In this document: piece by piece, positions 24,379-36,318 of the stretch | How positions within the stretch are numbered: the first letter of the stretch is position 1 | Layout of the letters: each line of letters starts with the position of its first letter | Assembly (NCBI GenBank): GCA_020736575.1 | Contig: JAGPYM010000004.1 | Coordinates: 2,790,001-2,854,000, forward strand | Reading direction: 5' to 3' | DNA: 64,000 nt | Source: Thelonectria olida | Taxonomy: Eukaryota; Ascomycota; Sordariomycetes; Hypocreales; Nectriaceae | Translations under genes and position numbers: made by a program | Notes under the pieces: generated by a model | What the model was told of the DNA's origin: nothing | The model's input: only the letters and a program-made list of their open reading frames with translations | Databases searched by the model: none

Positions 24379-25108
24379 ATGAAGGAAAGAGTCGTACGTC
24401 AAGCGAACCGTGGTAAGTATCAATGGTCAATCCCTTCAGTAACCATTGACAGAATGCTCACCTACGTCCTGTCTAGTGCTACTCCCTGCAATTCAGGGAC
24501 CTCGCTCTCTCGTCTTACACCATTCAAACCACACACGACAGTACTCTTCCTCCCAACCAGTTCACCATGAGAAATCAAGAGCACTGGGATTCGTTACGTA
24601 CATCTCCCCCAAAGTCCAAGGCCACACATCAAGCTCCAACTAACCACCACCACCCAGAACCAAGCTCGATCAACTCGTCAACTGGGGCCGACAAAGCTCC
24701 CTCTGGCCCCTCACATTCGCCCTCGCCTGCTGCGGAATCGAAATGATGCACGTCTCCATGCCACGCTACGACCAAGACCGCCTGGGCATCATCTTCCGCG
24801 CCTCGCCACGCCAGTCCGACGTTATGATTGTGGCCGGCACCCTCACTAACAAAATGGCTCCCGCCTTGCGCCAGTGTTATGACCAGATGCCAGACCCCAA
24901 GTGGGTTATCAGCATGGGCAGCTGTGCAAACGGCGGCGGATACTATCACTACGCGTACAGTGTGGTCAGGGGCGTGGATAGGATTGTGCCTTGCGATGTT
25001 TACGTGCCAGGCTGCCCACCTACACCTGAGGCGTTGATGTATGGGATTTTCATGTTGCAGAGAAAGATGAGGCGGACAAAGGTTACAAGGATGTGGTATC
25101 GCCGGTAG
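24379..25108 (+). CDS. Complex I 20-kDa (PSST/NDUFS7)-like subunit, diverged copy
   Basis: NADH:ubiquinone oxidoreductase subunit that carries Fe-S cluster N2 next to the quinone site. Exons: 24379-24412, then 24477-24597 (or from 24453; both acceptors keep frame), then 24658-25108, giving 201 or 209 residues. The last intron (60 nt, GTACAT...CAG) joins GFVT to [14 protein letters not shown]. All four N2 ligands are present: the tandem Cys in [18 protein letters not shown], and VPGCPP. The N-terminus is basic and Ser/His-rich, like a mitochondrial presequence, but the linker usual before the LDQ segment is missing. Residues near-invariant in the family differ: CCG for [16 protein letters not shown] for RGCDRIVPVD. 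This suggests a second copy. The canonical gene is not in this window. Confidence 0.82.
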
Positions 25109-25312
25109 ATGTCGTTGCGGATAACTGAGGTGGTAGATACCCGTCAGTTACGTCTGGGATACATACATGTCGCTGAGCGCCACGCATTCTTGGAATCATT
25201 AACTATTCAATAGCCCCGAGCAAGATAAGTCCGTTGGAATAAAGCAGCGCAAACAAGCAAAAAGCAAGACTATCATAGGCATTTGAATTCTCAAATCATC
25301 AGACATTATCGC

Positions 25313-27052
25313 TCAAACATCTTGGATATCAAACCGCACCAGAATACTACACCTCGTCTCATGACCCTGCAGATCCAACATCCTCACAAAACTCCAGCCC
25401 GGAACAACATACAAAAGCCGCACCGCAACCGCTGCGAACATAGGGTTCTTGGACCAGCTCTCATCGCTCTTAATCAGCATCCTCACAAACACAAGCTCGT
25501 TGTCCTCGTACTCCCACTCCAGCGCCTCGTCCCAGATCGGGTCTGTCGGGGGAGGATTCTCTCCTCGGTGCAGGAATCCCAGCTTATGATGCTTGTACGG
25601 AGATGTCTTGCGCTTCGGTGGTTCGCCTTTGAGGTCGTCGGGATGGTAAAGAGTGCAGGTCACATAGGGCCGGATGGCGTCTGCTTCGGCGTCTTCGTGC
25701 AACGGAATAGCGGTGGCTCCAGCAATGTGGAGCGTGAGCTTCTTTCTCCTGCCCGTGTTCAAGATGCCGCTACCGCCGGCGCGGAGAGCTGCGGGCTTGA
25801 GGACGTATCCATCCGTGCCGCTGAAGAGGGCTTCGTTGAGCTGGCTGCTGGTGCCAAAGTTTTGCATGTTAAGGGCGCAAATCTGAGCGCCAATGCCCCA
25901 GAAAGCGACGGGCTTGAGATTGCTAGAGTCGATACGTGTTCCCTTAGGAAAGACTCGCATGAGATGGTGGGCGTTGTGTTGGGAAATCTCTTGGTTGTGC
26001 TTTGGGAGAAGCCCACCGATGCCAATCTCAGAAACATTAATGAGATGGTTGTGGGGGCCATCAACGAGTTTTGCCGTGTACCAAGAAGAATCTCGAGGTT
26101 TGACAGACTGTGCGTAGACTCCCAAGTCGGCGAGTTCGGGAATGATGATGGCGCAGGCCTCCTTCTTCTGTTCCTTGTACTCAAGACGTGCTTTCTTCTC
26201 CTCTTCGTTCTCTGACTCGCTCGAGTCGCTAGCACTGGACTCGCTCTCCGCCTCTCCTGGGATATGGAACTCGACGATGACAGCAATCTTGGAGCCCAAT
26301 TCCTCAAGGGTGACATGGTGATCCTCAAAGCCGGCCTGTTCCCTGTGGCCGTGGTCTCTAACTGGCTTGCTGAGGAGTCGGTCCCCCCAGACTTCGACCA
26401 TGATATCAACCAGGTGCTTCTGGCCTTCGGCACCGCAGTGGTTCTCTAGTGAGAGAAGGATGGGTGCAGGGCGGAAGGATTCAGACGCAGCGGCCAAGGC
26501 AGCTTCTCTGTCAACAACGTCGCGGATGGTCTCGCAGACCGAGCGGAAAGAGATGTGAGACACCAGAGTGTAGCCGTGGGTGACCTTGGGCTCGCTTATG
26601 TTGTCGGCGTTGTCCCATGCGTCAATCTCAACGCATCGTGCACCCATGTCCAGGGCAAGGTCGTAGGCCTGGGCGTTGGATTGACCGTAGAGCTGGTGGT
26701 CCATCAAGTATGTATTGTGACTAGAGCTGATAAAGTACTCGGGCAATGGATAGGACCGGTCGATAAGCTCCCTCGGGACCTGGATATGAGGCTTGCTGAC
26801 GAGATCAAGAAGTGCTGGTGTCGGCGATGTCCCCTCTTCAATTCCAGCATCCTCTGCGGATAAGATGCCATGGTCGACCAAGAACGCTCGCAAGGCGCGG
26901 CTGACTCTAAGATCATGAGCTTGATGGCGTGTTGAGTGGCCGCCGCCTGCGACACTCGATTTGTCGACCCTCCCGCCCATGTCCTCGTCGTCGACGCGAC
27001 GGTTCTTGGAGAAGGGGTTGAGGTTCCCCAGTCGGTCAGTGATGTCGGCCAT
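25313..27052 (-). CDS. Phosphoinositide-specific phospholipase C
   Basis: An uninterrupted 579-codon gene. The enzyme hydrolyses PtdIns(4,5)P2 to IP3 and diacylglycerol at membranes. The X domain begins at about residue 105 with SSSHNTYLMDHQLYG (first catalytic His and Asn), then CVEIDAWD (calcium-binding Glu and Asp), VTHGYTLVSHISF (second catalytic His) and LLSLENHCG. An acidic Ser/Glu-rich linker follows. The Y domain contains PVAFWGIGAQICALNMQNFG. A C2-like domain ends the protein. There is no obvious EF-hand or PH domain ahead of X, so it is a short fungal PLC. The ATG at 27052 (MADITDRL) is the first in frame. The gene converges with the complex I-like gene, the 3' ends being 204 bp apart. 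Confidence 0.93.
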   Translation of the reverse strand: MADITDRLGNLNPFSKNRRVDDEDMGGRVDKSSVAGGGHSTRHQAHDLRVSRALRAFLVDHGILSAEDAGIEEGTSPTPALLDLVSKPHIQVPRELIDRSYPLPEYFISSSHNTYLMDHQLYGQSNAQAYDLALDMGARCVEIDAWDNADNISEPKVTHGYTLVSHISFRSVCETIRDVVDREAALAAASESFRPAPILLSLENHCGAEGQKHLVDIMVEVWGDRLLSKPVRDHGHREQAGFEDHHVTLEELGSKIAVIVEFHIPGEAESESSASDSSESENEEEKKARLEYKEQKKEACAIIIPELADLGVYAQSVKPRDSSWYTAKLVDGPHNHLINVSEIGIGGLLPKHNQEISQHNAHHLMRVFPKGTRIDSSNLKPVAFWGIGAQICALNMQNFGTSSQLNEALFSGTDGYVLKPAALRAGGSGILNTGRRKKLTLHIAGATAIPLHEDAEADAIRPYVTCTLYHPDDLKGEPPKRKTSPYKHHKLGFLHRGENPPPTDPIWDEALEWEYEDNELVFVRMLIKSDESWSKNPMFAAVAVRLLYVVPGWSFVRMLDLQGHETRCSILVRFDIQDV

Positions 27053-28558
27053 GGTGATGGAGTATTCGTATATATGTGAAAGATGTAAGAGGGAAGATGA
27101 CGTGAGGACTAAGGAGGGGCAGTTCAGCTGAGTTCTGGTCTAGAAGAAAGCGGGGTGATGGACAAAACTCTCCGAACGACAGGGGGCTTGTGTAGGTAGA
27201 CACGTGAAGATTTATATGTACAAAAGAAGCCGACGCGAATTATTGTTGAGTGATGATGCCCTGGAAGGTCTTATAGGATTAATATGGAAAGAAGAAATAA
27301 AAGATGCGGGTTTCACAGCATTTGAGAAGTTCTGCATCGGCCTGCATGATGCGACTCGGTGGAGTTTGCCCAGAGCATCGCCACGGTTCTAGCCCCCAAA
27401 TTCCAAACTGCGAGAGCCACAAGGCCACGGTTGATTGGAATTGGCGCCCGGGGTTTTGGGACTTTGGTCCATTTAAACGCCCTCGATCGTAACTCGACGT
27501 CGTTGTCACTGGCGTCTTGAACTTGGCAGCCATGGCGTCTGTGCCGGAATGCCGAGTTCCTACATGAATCCAAGATGTATTTCTCTTTCCGTTCTTTCAT
27601 CAAAGGCCAGTGTTGATTGGCACCGTAATAAAGAATGTCCGTTGAGGATCTCGAAATAAATGTAAGCGTGAATCAGAGTGATTAATCATCATCACAACGC
27701 TTGCTTCAGCCCTTGGGGTATGCGCGATGCTGTTGCATAATTCACCCCTAAGACAACGGTGTAATAGGACGACATAGAAGAAGAAGACGAGTCAATTGCC
27801 CCTATCTACCCAGGTAGTTATCTGCAATTTGTGGTTCGAGCAGCATCACGGTGTAGTTTGGCCCTTCGCTCAACATGCATTCCCTCCCAGTGATAGGTTT
27901 GCCAACAACCGCTCTCGGAACCAATAACTTGATTGTAAACACTCAGAAAACCTGGACAAACCTATTCGTCCACTCACAGACTTACAATTGCACCCAGCTG
28001 GCAGCCATTTATTTCACGTTGTGCTTCCCTCTTCCCCTTCCTTCCTCGCCCCTTTCTTCCTCTCCTTCTTCCTCTCCTTCTTCCTCTCCTTCTTCCTCTC
28101 CTTCTTCCTCTCCTTCTTCCTCTCCTTCTTCCTCTCCTTCCTTCATCTCATTCCTTCCTTCTTCTCTCTTTCTTCCCTTCTCCTTCATTATTCCTCATCA
28201 TTCTTGTCTCTCATTCTCATCCTTTCTTCTTCCAACTCGAAGTAACAACTGTAACAACAACAGCGCCGACGGCCAGGTACAACAGCAACGCCACTACTAC
28301 CACATTGTGAGTTCCCTTGCCTTACCTCTGCCATTGCCGAAACTTGCCTCTGCTGACATTCTCACAGTTTTCTTCTGCTCTTCTAACTCTGTTTACAGCC
28401 CGATATTTTCAGTTCTGTTCCTTCTCCCGTGTTGCCATCGTCAAAGCGACGTTAGGGTTACGTCAACATCAAAGCCCAACTTCAAACTCCGAAACAGCGA
28501 TCTCCGACAGATTCCTTCTTCCGACAACTTTGTCCTTCTCGTCCAGCCAAAACTCAAA
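27053..28558. other. Intergenic region and leader of the RBR ligase gene
   Basis: The left part is the PLC promoter. From about 27.88 kb the plus strand becomes strongly pyrimidine-rich up to the RBR start codon and includes the 12-nt tandem repeat. A GTGAGT site at about 28308 with downstream CAG could mark a leader intron. Confidence 0.5.
28056..28140. repeat. Tandem repeat of CTTCCTCTCCTT, about seven copies
   Basis: A nearly perfect 12-nt unit (CTTCCTCTCCTT in one phase) repeats about seven times in the leader of the RBR ligase gene. All three plus-strand frames stay open. The frame in phase with the ligase reads Ser-Pro-Ser-Ser repeats and another reads Phe-Phe-Leu-Ser. It is best read as a pyrimidine minisatellite in a 5' leader. 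Confidence 0.9.
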
Positions 28559-29940
28559 ATGGAGATGTTTAATCTGGATGACCCTTCGGTATCATTGATG
28601 ATACAGCTCCATCTCGAAGAGCTCCAGCAACTAGGAAATTCGTCCAAGGGGAAAGGCCGCGAAGGGGAACAGTCTGATTCCGATGTCGCTGCTCAGATCT
28701 ACAAGGCCGAGCTAGAGTACTTCAAATCAGTTGTTTCGGATCGCTCTATGTGCAAGAGCATTGCTCAAGCTGTTATCTCCGATGGGGCTCTGGTCAATCA
28801 GCTACGTCGCGAAGATCAGGAAGAAGCTCAAGGAGCTGGAGATCAGGAAATGGCTATGAATCTGGGTAATTCCGAATCTGGAGATACATCTGCAACTGAA
28901 GCTGACAATCTTGCTCCAGATGAGATGCCTATCCCAGATGGGGAGCTAGAGCGCCTTAGCAAGCTGGAGGCTCTCTATATGTGCTCTCCTCACGAACACC
29001 TACCCGATCAAGGCGAGTCGTCTTCATGGGCTGCGAGTCGGCCTGGGACCAGCCCCCCGGTACTCATGGCGACTTGCGTTTGCTGCGGAGATGACTACAG
29101 ATTCTATGATGTGGCTCGCTGTCCATGCTCCCACGAATACTGTCGGAATTGCCTCGCAGAACTGTTCCGGAATTCGATGACCGACGAGTCTTTGTACCCT
29201 CCACGATGTTGCCGCCAGCAAATTCCTCTGGACCCTAACCGACCTTTCCTTCCCTCCTACCTAGTCGGCGAATTTCTAGCCAAGAAGGCCGAGCTTGATG
29301 AGACGAACCGGACGTACTGCCACGAGCCAACTTGTTCCACCTTCATACCGACCCAAACCATCAAAGGAGACGTGGGACTCTGTAGCAAATGCTCCAAACA
29401 AACATGTGCTATTTGCAAAGGCGCTTCCCACCAGGGAGACTGCCCACAGGATCATGCTACGCAAGAACTCCTCCGCCTTGCCACAGAGAACGGGTGGCAG
29501 CGTTGTCGTTCTTGCGCCAGAGTTGTCGAGCTTGGAACTGGATGCAATCATATTAGTAAGTGCGAACTATGGTTGAGTTAACTCTTACTGACAACATCTT
29601 AGCTTGTTGGTGTGGCGCGGAATTCTGCTATATTTGCAACGTCAATTGGAAGGAGTGCCAATGTGTAGTTTGGGACGAAGCGCGGCTTCTCGAAAGGGCA
29701 GAGGCCATTGTCGACAGAAACCTCGATGGACGTCCACAAAATCCTGCAAGAAGAGCCCGAGATGTGGAAAGGGAGAGACGTAACTTGGTGGAAAACCACG
29801 AGTGCGATCACGACCATTGGAAGTGGCGCCCAGGTCCTCGTCGCTGTGAAGAGTGCCGCAATTATCTTCAAAGGTACATTTTCGAGTGCAGGCAGTGTCA
29901 CATACTGGCATGCAACCGATGCAGAAGAAACCGCCTTTGA
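28559..29940 (+). CDS. RBR-type (RING-IBR-RING) E3 ubiquitin ligase
   Basis: Two exons (28559-29555, 29603-29940) encode 444 residues. The 47-nt intron (GTAAGT...TAG, phase 1) lies inside RING2. RING1 starts CVCCGDDYRFYD and continues CPCSHEYCRNCL. The IBR has YCHEPTCSTFIP, CSKCSKQTCAICKG and HQGDCPQD. RING2 has RCRSCARVVELGTGCNHI joined to TCWCGAEFCYIC; the Cys of GTGCNH fits the catalytic thioester Cys of RBR ligases. The N-terminal 170 residues are acidic and probably disordered. A further Cys/His-rich stretch follows RING2. The ATG of MEMFNLDD was chosen because the in-frame upstream reading is only a pyrimidine-tract translation. Substrates are unknown. Confidence 0.9.
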
Positions 29941-32578
29941 GCTTAGGATGTTGACGGACAATGCATGAGGATGAAGGAGACGGATGGGATATGAGTTAGC
30001 CACACTTTGCCTCTAGAACTCCCAGTATTGGGGTCAGTTGGACTGATACTCTGTATTTATGAGACTTGAGAGGAATCACGGTGGAAAATTACCTCTATGT
30101 ACATTATGAAAAGCTGAACTGACTTGTCGGAAAGACCAGTAACAGTCTCTCGAGCGAATGTGTTTGTCGGTGAACGCTCTCTTCGATGTATCCCAGTTCA
30201 AGAAGGCTTTTCCACACCAACAACTTCCAATTTCCAACGAAACTCTAAAGATAGTTCATTTCATGAAGTTCAGTATGTGGCAGATCCCCTATTGGGAGGT
30301 TCTCGTCTGTCCAGCAAACCGTTCTGGTATGAAGAATCATTTTACAAACAAGTGAACAAGCCAAATGCGGACGTGGTGGTCATGGTTGGTGTGACAAATG
30401 GCGATTTTGTAAGTTGATGTGATGCATTAATAAGACAAGAAAGAAACCGGTAGACATACAAACTCATCTCTGGAAGGTGATATCTTGCCTCAATCTCACC
30501 ATTGAGTCTTGTCCGTTCAACATACCTGCAAAAATGAGACGAGCTCTAGGGTAAGACTCTTGGTCAGAATTTGGGTTGTCTGACCAACAATGGCTAAAAT
30601 TGCAGCCAAAGACAGTTTGCTGTGTATGCCTGAGGCATTAGATATCACTGCAGCGTAGAGTCAGGCATCAATTCTGGCTGAGCCCCACTTGCAGCCGCAA
30701 TAGAAAAGCACGCCGAGAAAATTTCACCTTTAGACCTTTTTCTCTTTTCTCTTCATTATTGAACAACGCAAATAACAACGTTCAGGTTTCTCTACAAACA
30801 TTGATGAGAGGTACGCCGCAAGGCTGTGCCCAGGACCACCGATTGCGAGGAACAAAGAATGGAGAGAAAAGAGAACAATCTTGGGTGCGGTGCTTCCCTA
30901 TTCGCTGTGGGGAGGATCGCAATGATTGAGCCGACATGACTTCAGTATGAATGCCTGTGTATCTTGGATGAATAAAGATGACAGGCCTTCTCTTCCACGT
31001 GACTGTCTGCATGCCTGTTATGGAACTTTGCATCCGCCGGCATTTGTTTGGGCACAGATTGATATCTCGTTGAATCAGTTGGGTGCTCTGCTGCTTGTGC
31101 CTGTTGGCTGCCGATCCTGGTGCGTGCATGCGAGTGCACTTGTTCCACGTCATGGCACCAACGTGTAGAGACTTGGACAAAGTGAAGATGGAGAAAACAT
31201 TTTTGATGAATGGTCAACCTCTCGTTGTTGGGCTGGACTTGATGCCTGACACGGAACTGCACACGGCCACTGCCTGTGCACTGCCATGATGGATCTGTCA
31301 CTGCTTACGCACCGCTGAGAAACGGTGATGGCATCAACGTCGAAGGATGGTGAATGCTCTCCTCAGAGAAGCCTTCAGCATCAATCCTCCTTGTTTCCTC
31401 GTCTCCACGTCGTTTTGATTAAAGGCCTGGCTAAGCGAACGAACCCTTTTGCGCCCCATGCAACCTTGACCGGCCCCTGGAGCTTTCTCCTTGCTGGTGC
31501 ATTTCGCCCATGTCACCTTGTGGATTTTCTCTTGGAGGTGTCGTCGTGTCGCGCCACCTTTAACGGCTGCGGTTTAACAAGTCTCCTCATTTTCATTAAC
31601 CAGCCCCCTCAGCAGTGACATAGCAAAGTAGGAAATAGGTCACGACGTGGACGATGTGCAAAGTACTGCGTATACCTATCAGCTGGATGTGTTGACTGAG
31701 GTGGTTGACGTAGGACATGGCAATGCCTCAACTATCTCTTGAGGAATAAAAACCCAACGACTTCTACATCTACTGGAAGTTTCTCCCTTTTGGCCCGTGT
31801 GTTACTGTGCATTACGTGCTGCTTTGTGGTGTTGGTGTTGGTTTGTCTTTATTACAAAAAGCTCCCCGAACCTGGCTGAGGTGACTGACTGATGACATTG
31901 GATTTCTAGCACAGCGAAAAAGGTACGCCTAACCAAAGTACCTCTAGCGCACGCGCAGCTGTAAAGCTACACACCCAGCTAGTACACTGGTAAGGCTCCC
32001 CAAATCCCATCTGATCCTATTCCAACCCCGAGCCATCCCATCTCATCCCATGTCCAAATTTCCCAACCTTGCAACCTCACAGCCAAAACTCGTCACATTT
32101 CGCACCCGACGGCACGACCGCTTCTTCTTTGTTCCCAAGTCATTGTTTCTTTTTCTTTATACTTGCATCATCCCACCAAAACTAATCTCCAAAATTAATC
32201 CCACCTTCGTTCAGAGCCCAGCCGATTTCAACGAGGCGACCATCTCCCAGCTACCTTCTCCGTGGCCGTGACAACGCGTGCGTGGCCTCGTCCACACCGA
32301 ATCCTCCTTCGAATTTGCTCCCTCCCCTCTCCTTTCGACTGGAATAATCGATCGAATATTTCCTCGATTCCACATTTTGTTTCAATTTCCGATCCTTTAA
32401 AGGCGATCCCGCGCATGAGCCGCCACTGTTCCAGAGCCGTACGACACTGCCACTGGCGACGCTCCCGACCCGATCCTCGTGCTGTCTGAACCCGTTCCAC
32501 GCCCGCTCTCCCCCAGAGCACACCGATATACAACCTGTCTCCTCCGGGGCGTAGCCGGCCGGCATTGGGCGTGGAGGC
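29941..32578. other. Intergenic region, RBR ligase to kinase
   Basis: About 2.6 kb without a supported gene. Short frames at 30124-30417, 30782-31301 and 31325-31618 lack family signatures. The last 550 bp is the pyrimidine-rich leader and promoter of the kinase gene. Confidence 0.45.
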
Positions 32579-35515
32579 ATGCAGGCCGTAAAGGGGCAGG
32601 CCGAGCTGGAACGCAAGGCCAAGGTGCGTTACACAGTCGACTTGGACGGACGCGTGCGCATTCTGACTGTAATTTACCAATAGCTTGCCCGCTCGTACCA
32701 GGAACTTCTCGAGTAAGTCAGATCAACGTACCGCTTGCCATGCAAGTTTCCGTTTTCTTGTAGCTAACACAACACCTCGCAGTGAGTTTTCGAGCAAGGA
32801 CCTGAAGTCCGTCGGCAGTTATCAACTTGGGCGCTTGATCGGAAAGGGTTCTTTTGGAAAGGTCTACTTGGCTTCACACAAACTTACCAATGGCTCCAAG
32901 GTAAGCTGGCGCGAGCATTGTGGCTGATGTTCAGCATCCAAGCTAACATGCCTTTAGGTCGTCCTCAAGTCGGCCAAGAAGGACGACTCTAACCTCGCCC
33001 GCGAAATCCACCATCACCGACAATTCGTTCACCCACACATTGCGAGGTTATACGAGGTCATTGTGACAGAGTCTATGGTCTGGATGGTTCTTGAATATTG
33101 CGCCGGTACTAACTACTGCTCTCCCTGTCTCGATCCTGCCACTAACTCAGCCTAGGTGACGAATTATATAACCATCTCCTCGAACACGGCCCTCTACCCG
33201 TCCCGAAGGTTCAAAAGGTCTTTACTCAACTTGTTGGCGCGGTAACTTATGTTCATAATCACTCCTGTGTCCACCGCGATCTGAAGCTCGAAAACATCCT
33301 GTTCGACAAGCACGAAAACGTTAAGCTGGTGGACTTTGGCTTTACTCGGGAATATGAGGGCAGAACGAACCATCTACAGACCTTTTGCGGAACTATCTGT
33401 TATTCAGCACCTGAAATGCTGAAGGGCGAGAAGTATGCGGGCGAAAAGGTCGATGTTTGGAGCTTGGGAATCATTCTCTATGCGCTGCTCTGCGGAGAGC
33501 TTCCTTTTGACGACGACGACGACAACGTGACTCGAACTAAGATTCTCGCCGAGGAACCCAAGTTTCCGGACCATTTACCTGCAGACGCGGTGCCGTTGAT
33601 CAAATCTCTGTTGTCAAAACGGCCTTTGCTGCGTCCAAGCCTACCTGATATCCTTGCGCATCCCTTCCTCGCCGAGCATGCGCCAGCACAACAAGCTATC
33701 CTCGATGTTAAGCCTCCACTACCATTTGCGACGACTTTGGAAAAGGACTGTCTCCAGCGGATGCGAAGTGCAGGAGTAAACATTGATGCGGTTGTGGAAA
33801 GCGTTATGGCACAGAAGGTCGATGCCCTGGCTGGATGGTGGGCACTTCTCCTCGAAAAAGAACAGCGAAAGGCTATGAGGAGAGAAAAGAAGAGGAGGGA
33901 AAGGGAGGTCGAAAGTCGCAGCCTACGCCGCCTGTCAGCTGCATCGAGTCGTTTGGAACGAATGGCACCAATTCTGCAAGATGTTGATGAGGATGGAAAT
34001 TTGACACACCAGTTTATTAGGCTAGAGCATTCGGGGTCGCAAGGCCGTGGACGAAGCAAACGGAGGAGTGCGCATTACGCCGATTACGTTGTGTCGGATC
34101 TTCCTCAACTCCTCGAGATTGGCAAGGAACCAGGCGGTGCCAATAAAGATGGCGATCACCCCCCGCCTCCCATTGACAAGGATTCAATACGATCTGTTTC
34201 GACATCTCGCCAACGACGACCCATTCCCCCGCCCAAAGAGGGTGTAATACGCAGCGCCCGTTCCCGAGGATCGACACTTCACCTTGTCACCACATCCAAT
34301 GCCATCGAAGCTAACGGCTCGAACCAGCAGCACCAGGAGGATGGGGGGCAAAAGGCGCGGAGGAAGCCTAGTCAGGCCCTCATCTCGCACTGGAAGAACT
34401 GGACACACTGGTTCATCGAAAACACCACCAGGAGAAAGAGGGGACATGAGAGGCGAGCAAGTCGCAGTGCGCCAGACCTCCACACGAAGGAAGGCAGTGC
34501 GGTTAGCAGTAAGGATGGAAGCTCACGACCGCAGACGAGCAAGTATCCTGCCTCAGGCTCGCCACGCGTCCAACCAACAGCAGCACTTCCCAAAGGAGTA
34601 GTGGCTAATGGCCATGTTGCCAAGGCACATGTTCAAGCTCAAGGCGCGGGCAATGGTAACAGCGCTGGATCTTCTGCCTTTATGTCGCCGACCCTCCCCC
34701 CAACGCGGATATCGACTTCACAGTCATATAAGCGACAATCGCTGTCTCCTTCACCATTAACACCACGGTCCACAATGAGACGGTCATCCGCTGGGTTGCG
34801 AGGAAGAAAGTCGACCTCTTCGTCTGTGTCATCAGTTCGCTCGATACATCACCACCATCATTCTCACTCGAAGGCTTCTTCTACCAGCTCAGCAGCCTCA
34901 TTCTCGACATCCTTATCCAAAACTCCAATGCAGCGAGGCCAATCACCACATCATTCGGTCAAGGTTCTTCCAGCGACACCTACAGCAATCTCGTTCCCAT
35001 CTAACATCCGCCTGGTCCGCGCAACACCACCTCCCCTCAGTCTCTTCAATGAAGGAATGCCCTCTGGAGAGAGAGCCCCTCAACCACCAGGATCTCCCAA
35101 TCCGTTCTCCTCGGGTGTGCTCTTTGCAAAGCGGAAGAGAAATTTGTTCAAAGGACCAACGCTCAACTTTGGCGGACCGCCTGCTGCCCCGCGAAACAGC
35201 GGATCTGGGTCACATTCTCGTAGTGCGAGCGCCTCAGGGATGGGACGACGGTCTAACGAAGTCACCATTCAGGAAGAAGACGAAGGGCTGAATGAGGAAG
35301 ATGATATTGAAGAGGTGGAAGCATTTCAGCCCGTGATTGGCGGGCCAGGTGAGAAGATTGAGGAGCAGATCTTCGAAGAGGATGAGACACCAAGTATAAA
35401 GGCTTTGCCGGCCCTCCCTGTCCTAGACAAGGACGTGAAGGGTAAGAGCCAAGCACCTGCACTTAATGTTAATATACCGGCATCAACGCCGGTCGTGGAA
35501 AAGAAGGCGACTTGA
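32579..35515 (+). CDS. CAMK-like serine/threonine protein kinase
   Basis: Five exons (32579-32623, 32684-32712, 32783-32900, 32958-33105, 33156-35515) encode 899 residues, and all joins keep frame. The kinase domain (about residues 35-300) is complete: glycine loop IGKGSFGKVYLA, VVLKSAKK with the ATP-binding Lys, catalytic HRDLKLEN, DFG in LVDFGFTREY, a T-loop ending FCGTICYSAPEM, and DVWSLGIILYALL. The gatekeeper and hinge region reads MVLEYCAGDELY. The remaining two thirds is Ser/Pro/Arg-rich and disordered, with a poly-His patch, and probably carries regulatory phosphosites. The fold places it in the CAMK/CAMKL (Snf1/Nim1-like) group, but I cannot assign a named ortholog. The first two exons are very small (45 and 29 nt). 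Confidence 0.9.
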
Positions 35516-36318
35516 GATGGGCTCTAGAGTGGAAGGGAAAATGGGAAAGGGATTCAATGACTTGATGAATCATATATTTAGCAATCTTGGGCTTTCTTGT
35601 TCATTTCTTGGAGGATATCCTTAGTTTCATCCTGGGGTTTTTCATGTTGGGGGTTTTCTGAACAAGCATCTTCGGCGCGAGACGTCGATGGGTGCTTTTC
35701 TTTCTTAGCGTCATCTTTGATTCACATGGCCCTTTTTCTTCTTTTCTCTATATAGGTACCATATTTATGAGACACATGCTTGCCTTGGCCACCGCCTTTG
35801 ACGTGACGGTGGGTGGCTCTGCTGCATTGATGGATGTCTTAGTATGTGTTGATGTTTTTTCCTTTGTCTTTCTTAGCATGCCCGAGATGATAGATGGGTG
35901 GAAGCCAGTCTTGTTGTGGTATTCGGGTCTACTATAAGTAGTCGTTGAAAAGAGATTTGCCTTTGCCTGACTTGACATGTCCCTTGTTGTCTCGACCTTT
36001 CCATGAAGCCATTGCCGAACATGGTATCGTTCTCGTATCGCAAGCGAGGCTTTGCAGGCTAATATGTAAGCGAAGTGTGAATCACTCGTCAGCACTTTAA
36101 TCCCCAGATCTCTGTGATCAAGATGCCAAGCCTCCTCTGTGCGACAATTCGCCCCTTGAGCCAACCAACACACCTTCAAGACCTTAATATTAAATCCTTA
36201 AAATCCACGCGCGTACACAGTATCGCGCCGAAAATATCCTACAAATGCAAGACTGTTACTCCAAACGGACGTTTGTCTCATCGTTCTCATTAGTACAAGC
36301 AGTTTGTCCTCTCTCCCT
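35516..36318. other. Intergenic region between convergent genes
   Basis: The kinase 3' region meets the 3' region of the minus-strand ILM1 gene. The first part is T-rich. No coding signal found. Confidence 0.5.

Noticed and set aside
25283..26215. 310-codon plus-strand frame
   Set aside because: It lies entirely opposite the PLC coding sequence, has no family signature and is explained by codon bias of the real gene.
28056..28140. Regular repeat resembling a CRISPR array
   Set aside because: The units are directly adjacent, 12 nt long and without spacers; it is a minisatellite in a eukaryotic leader.
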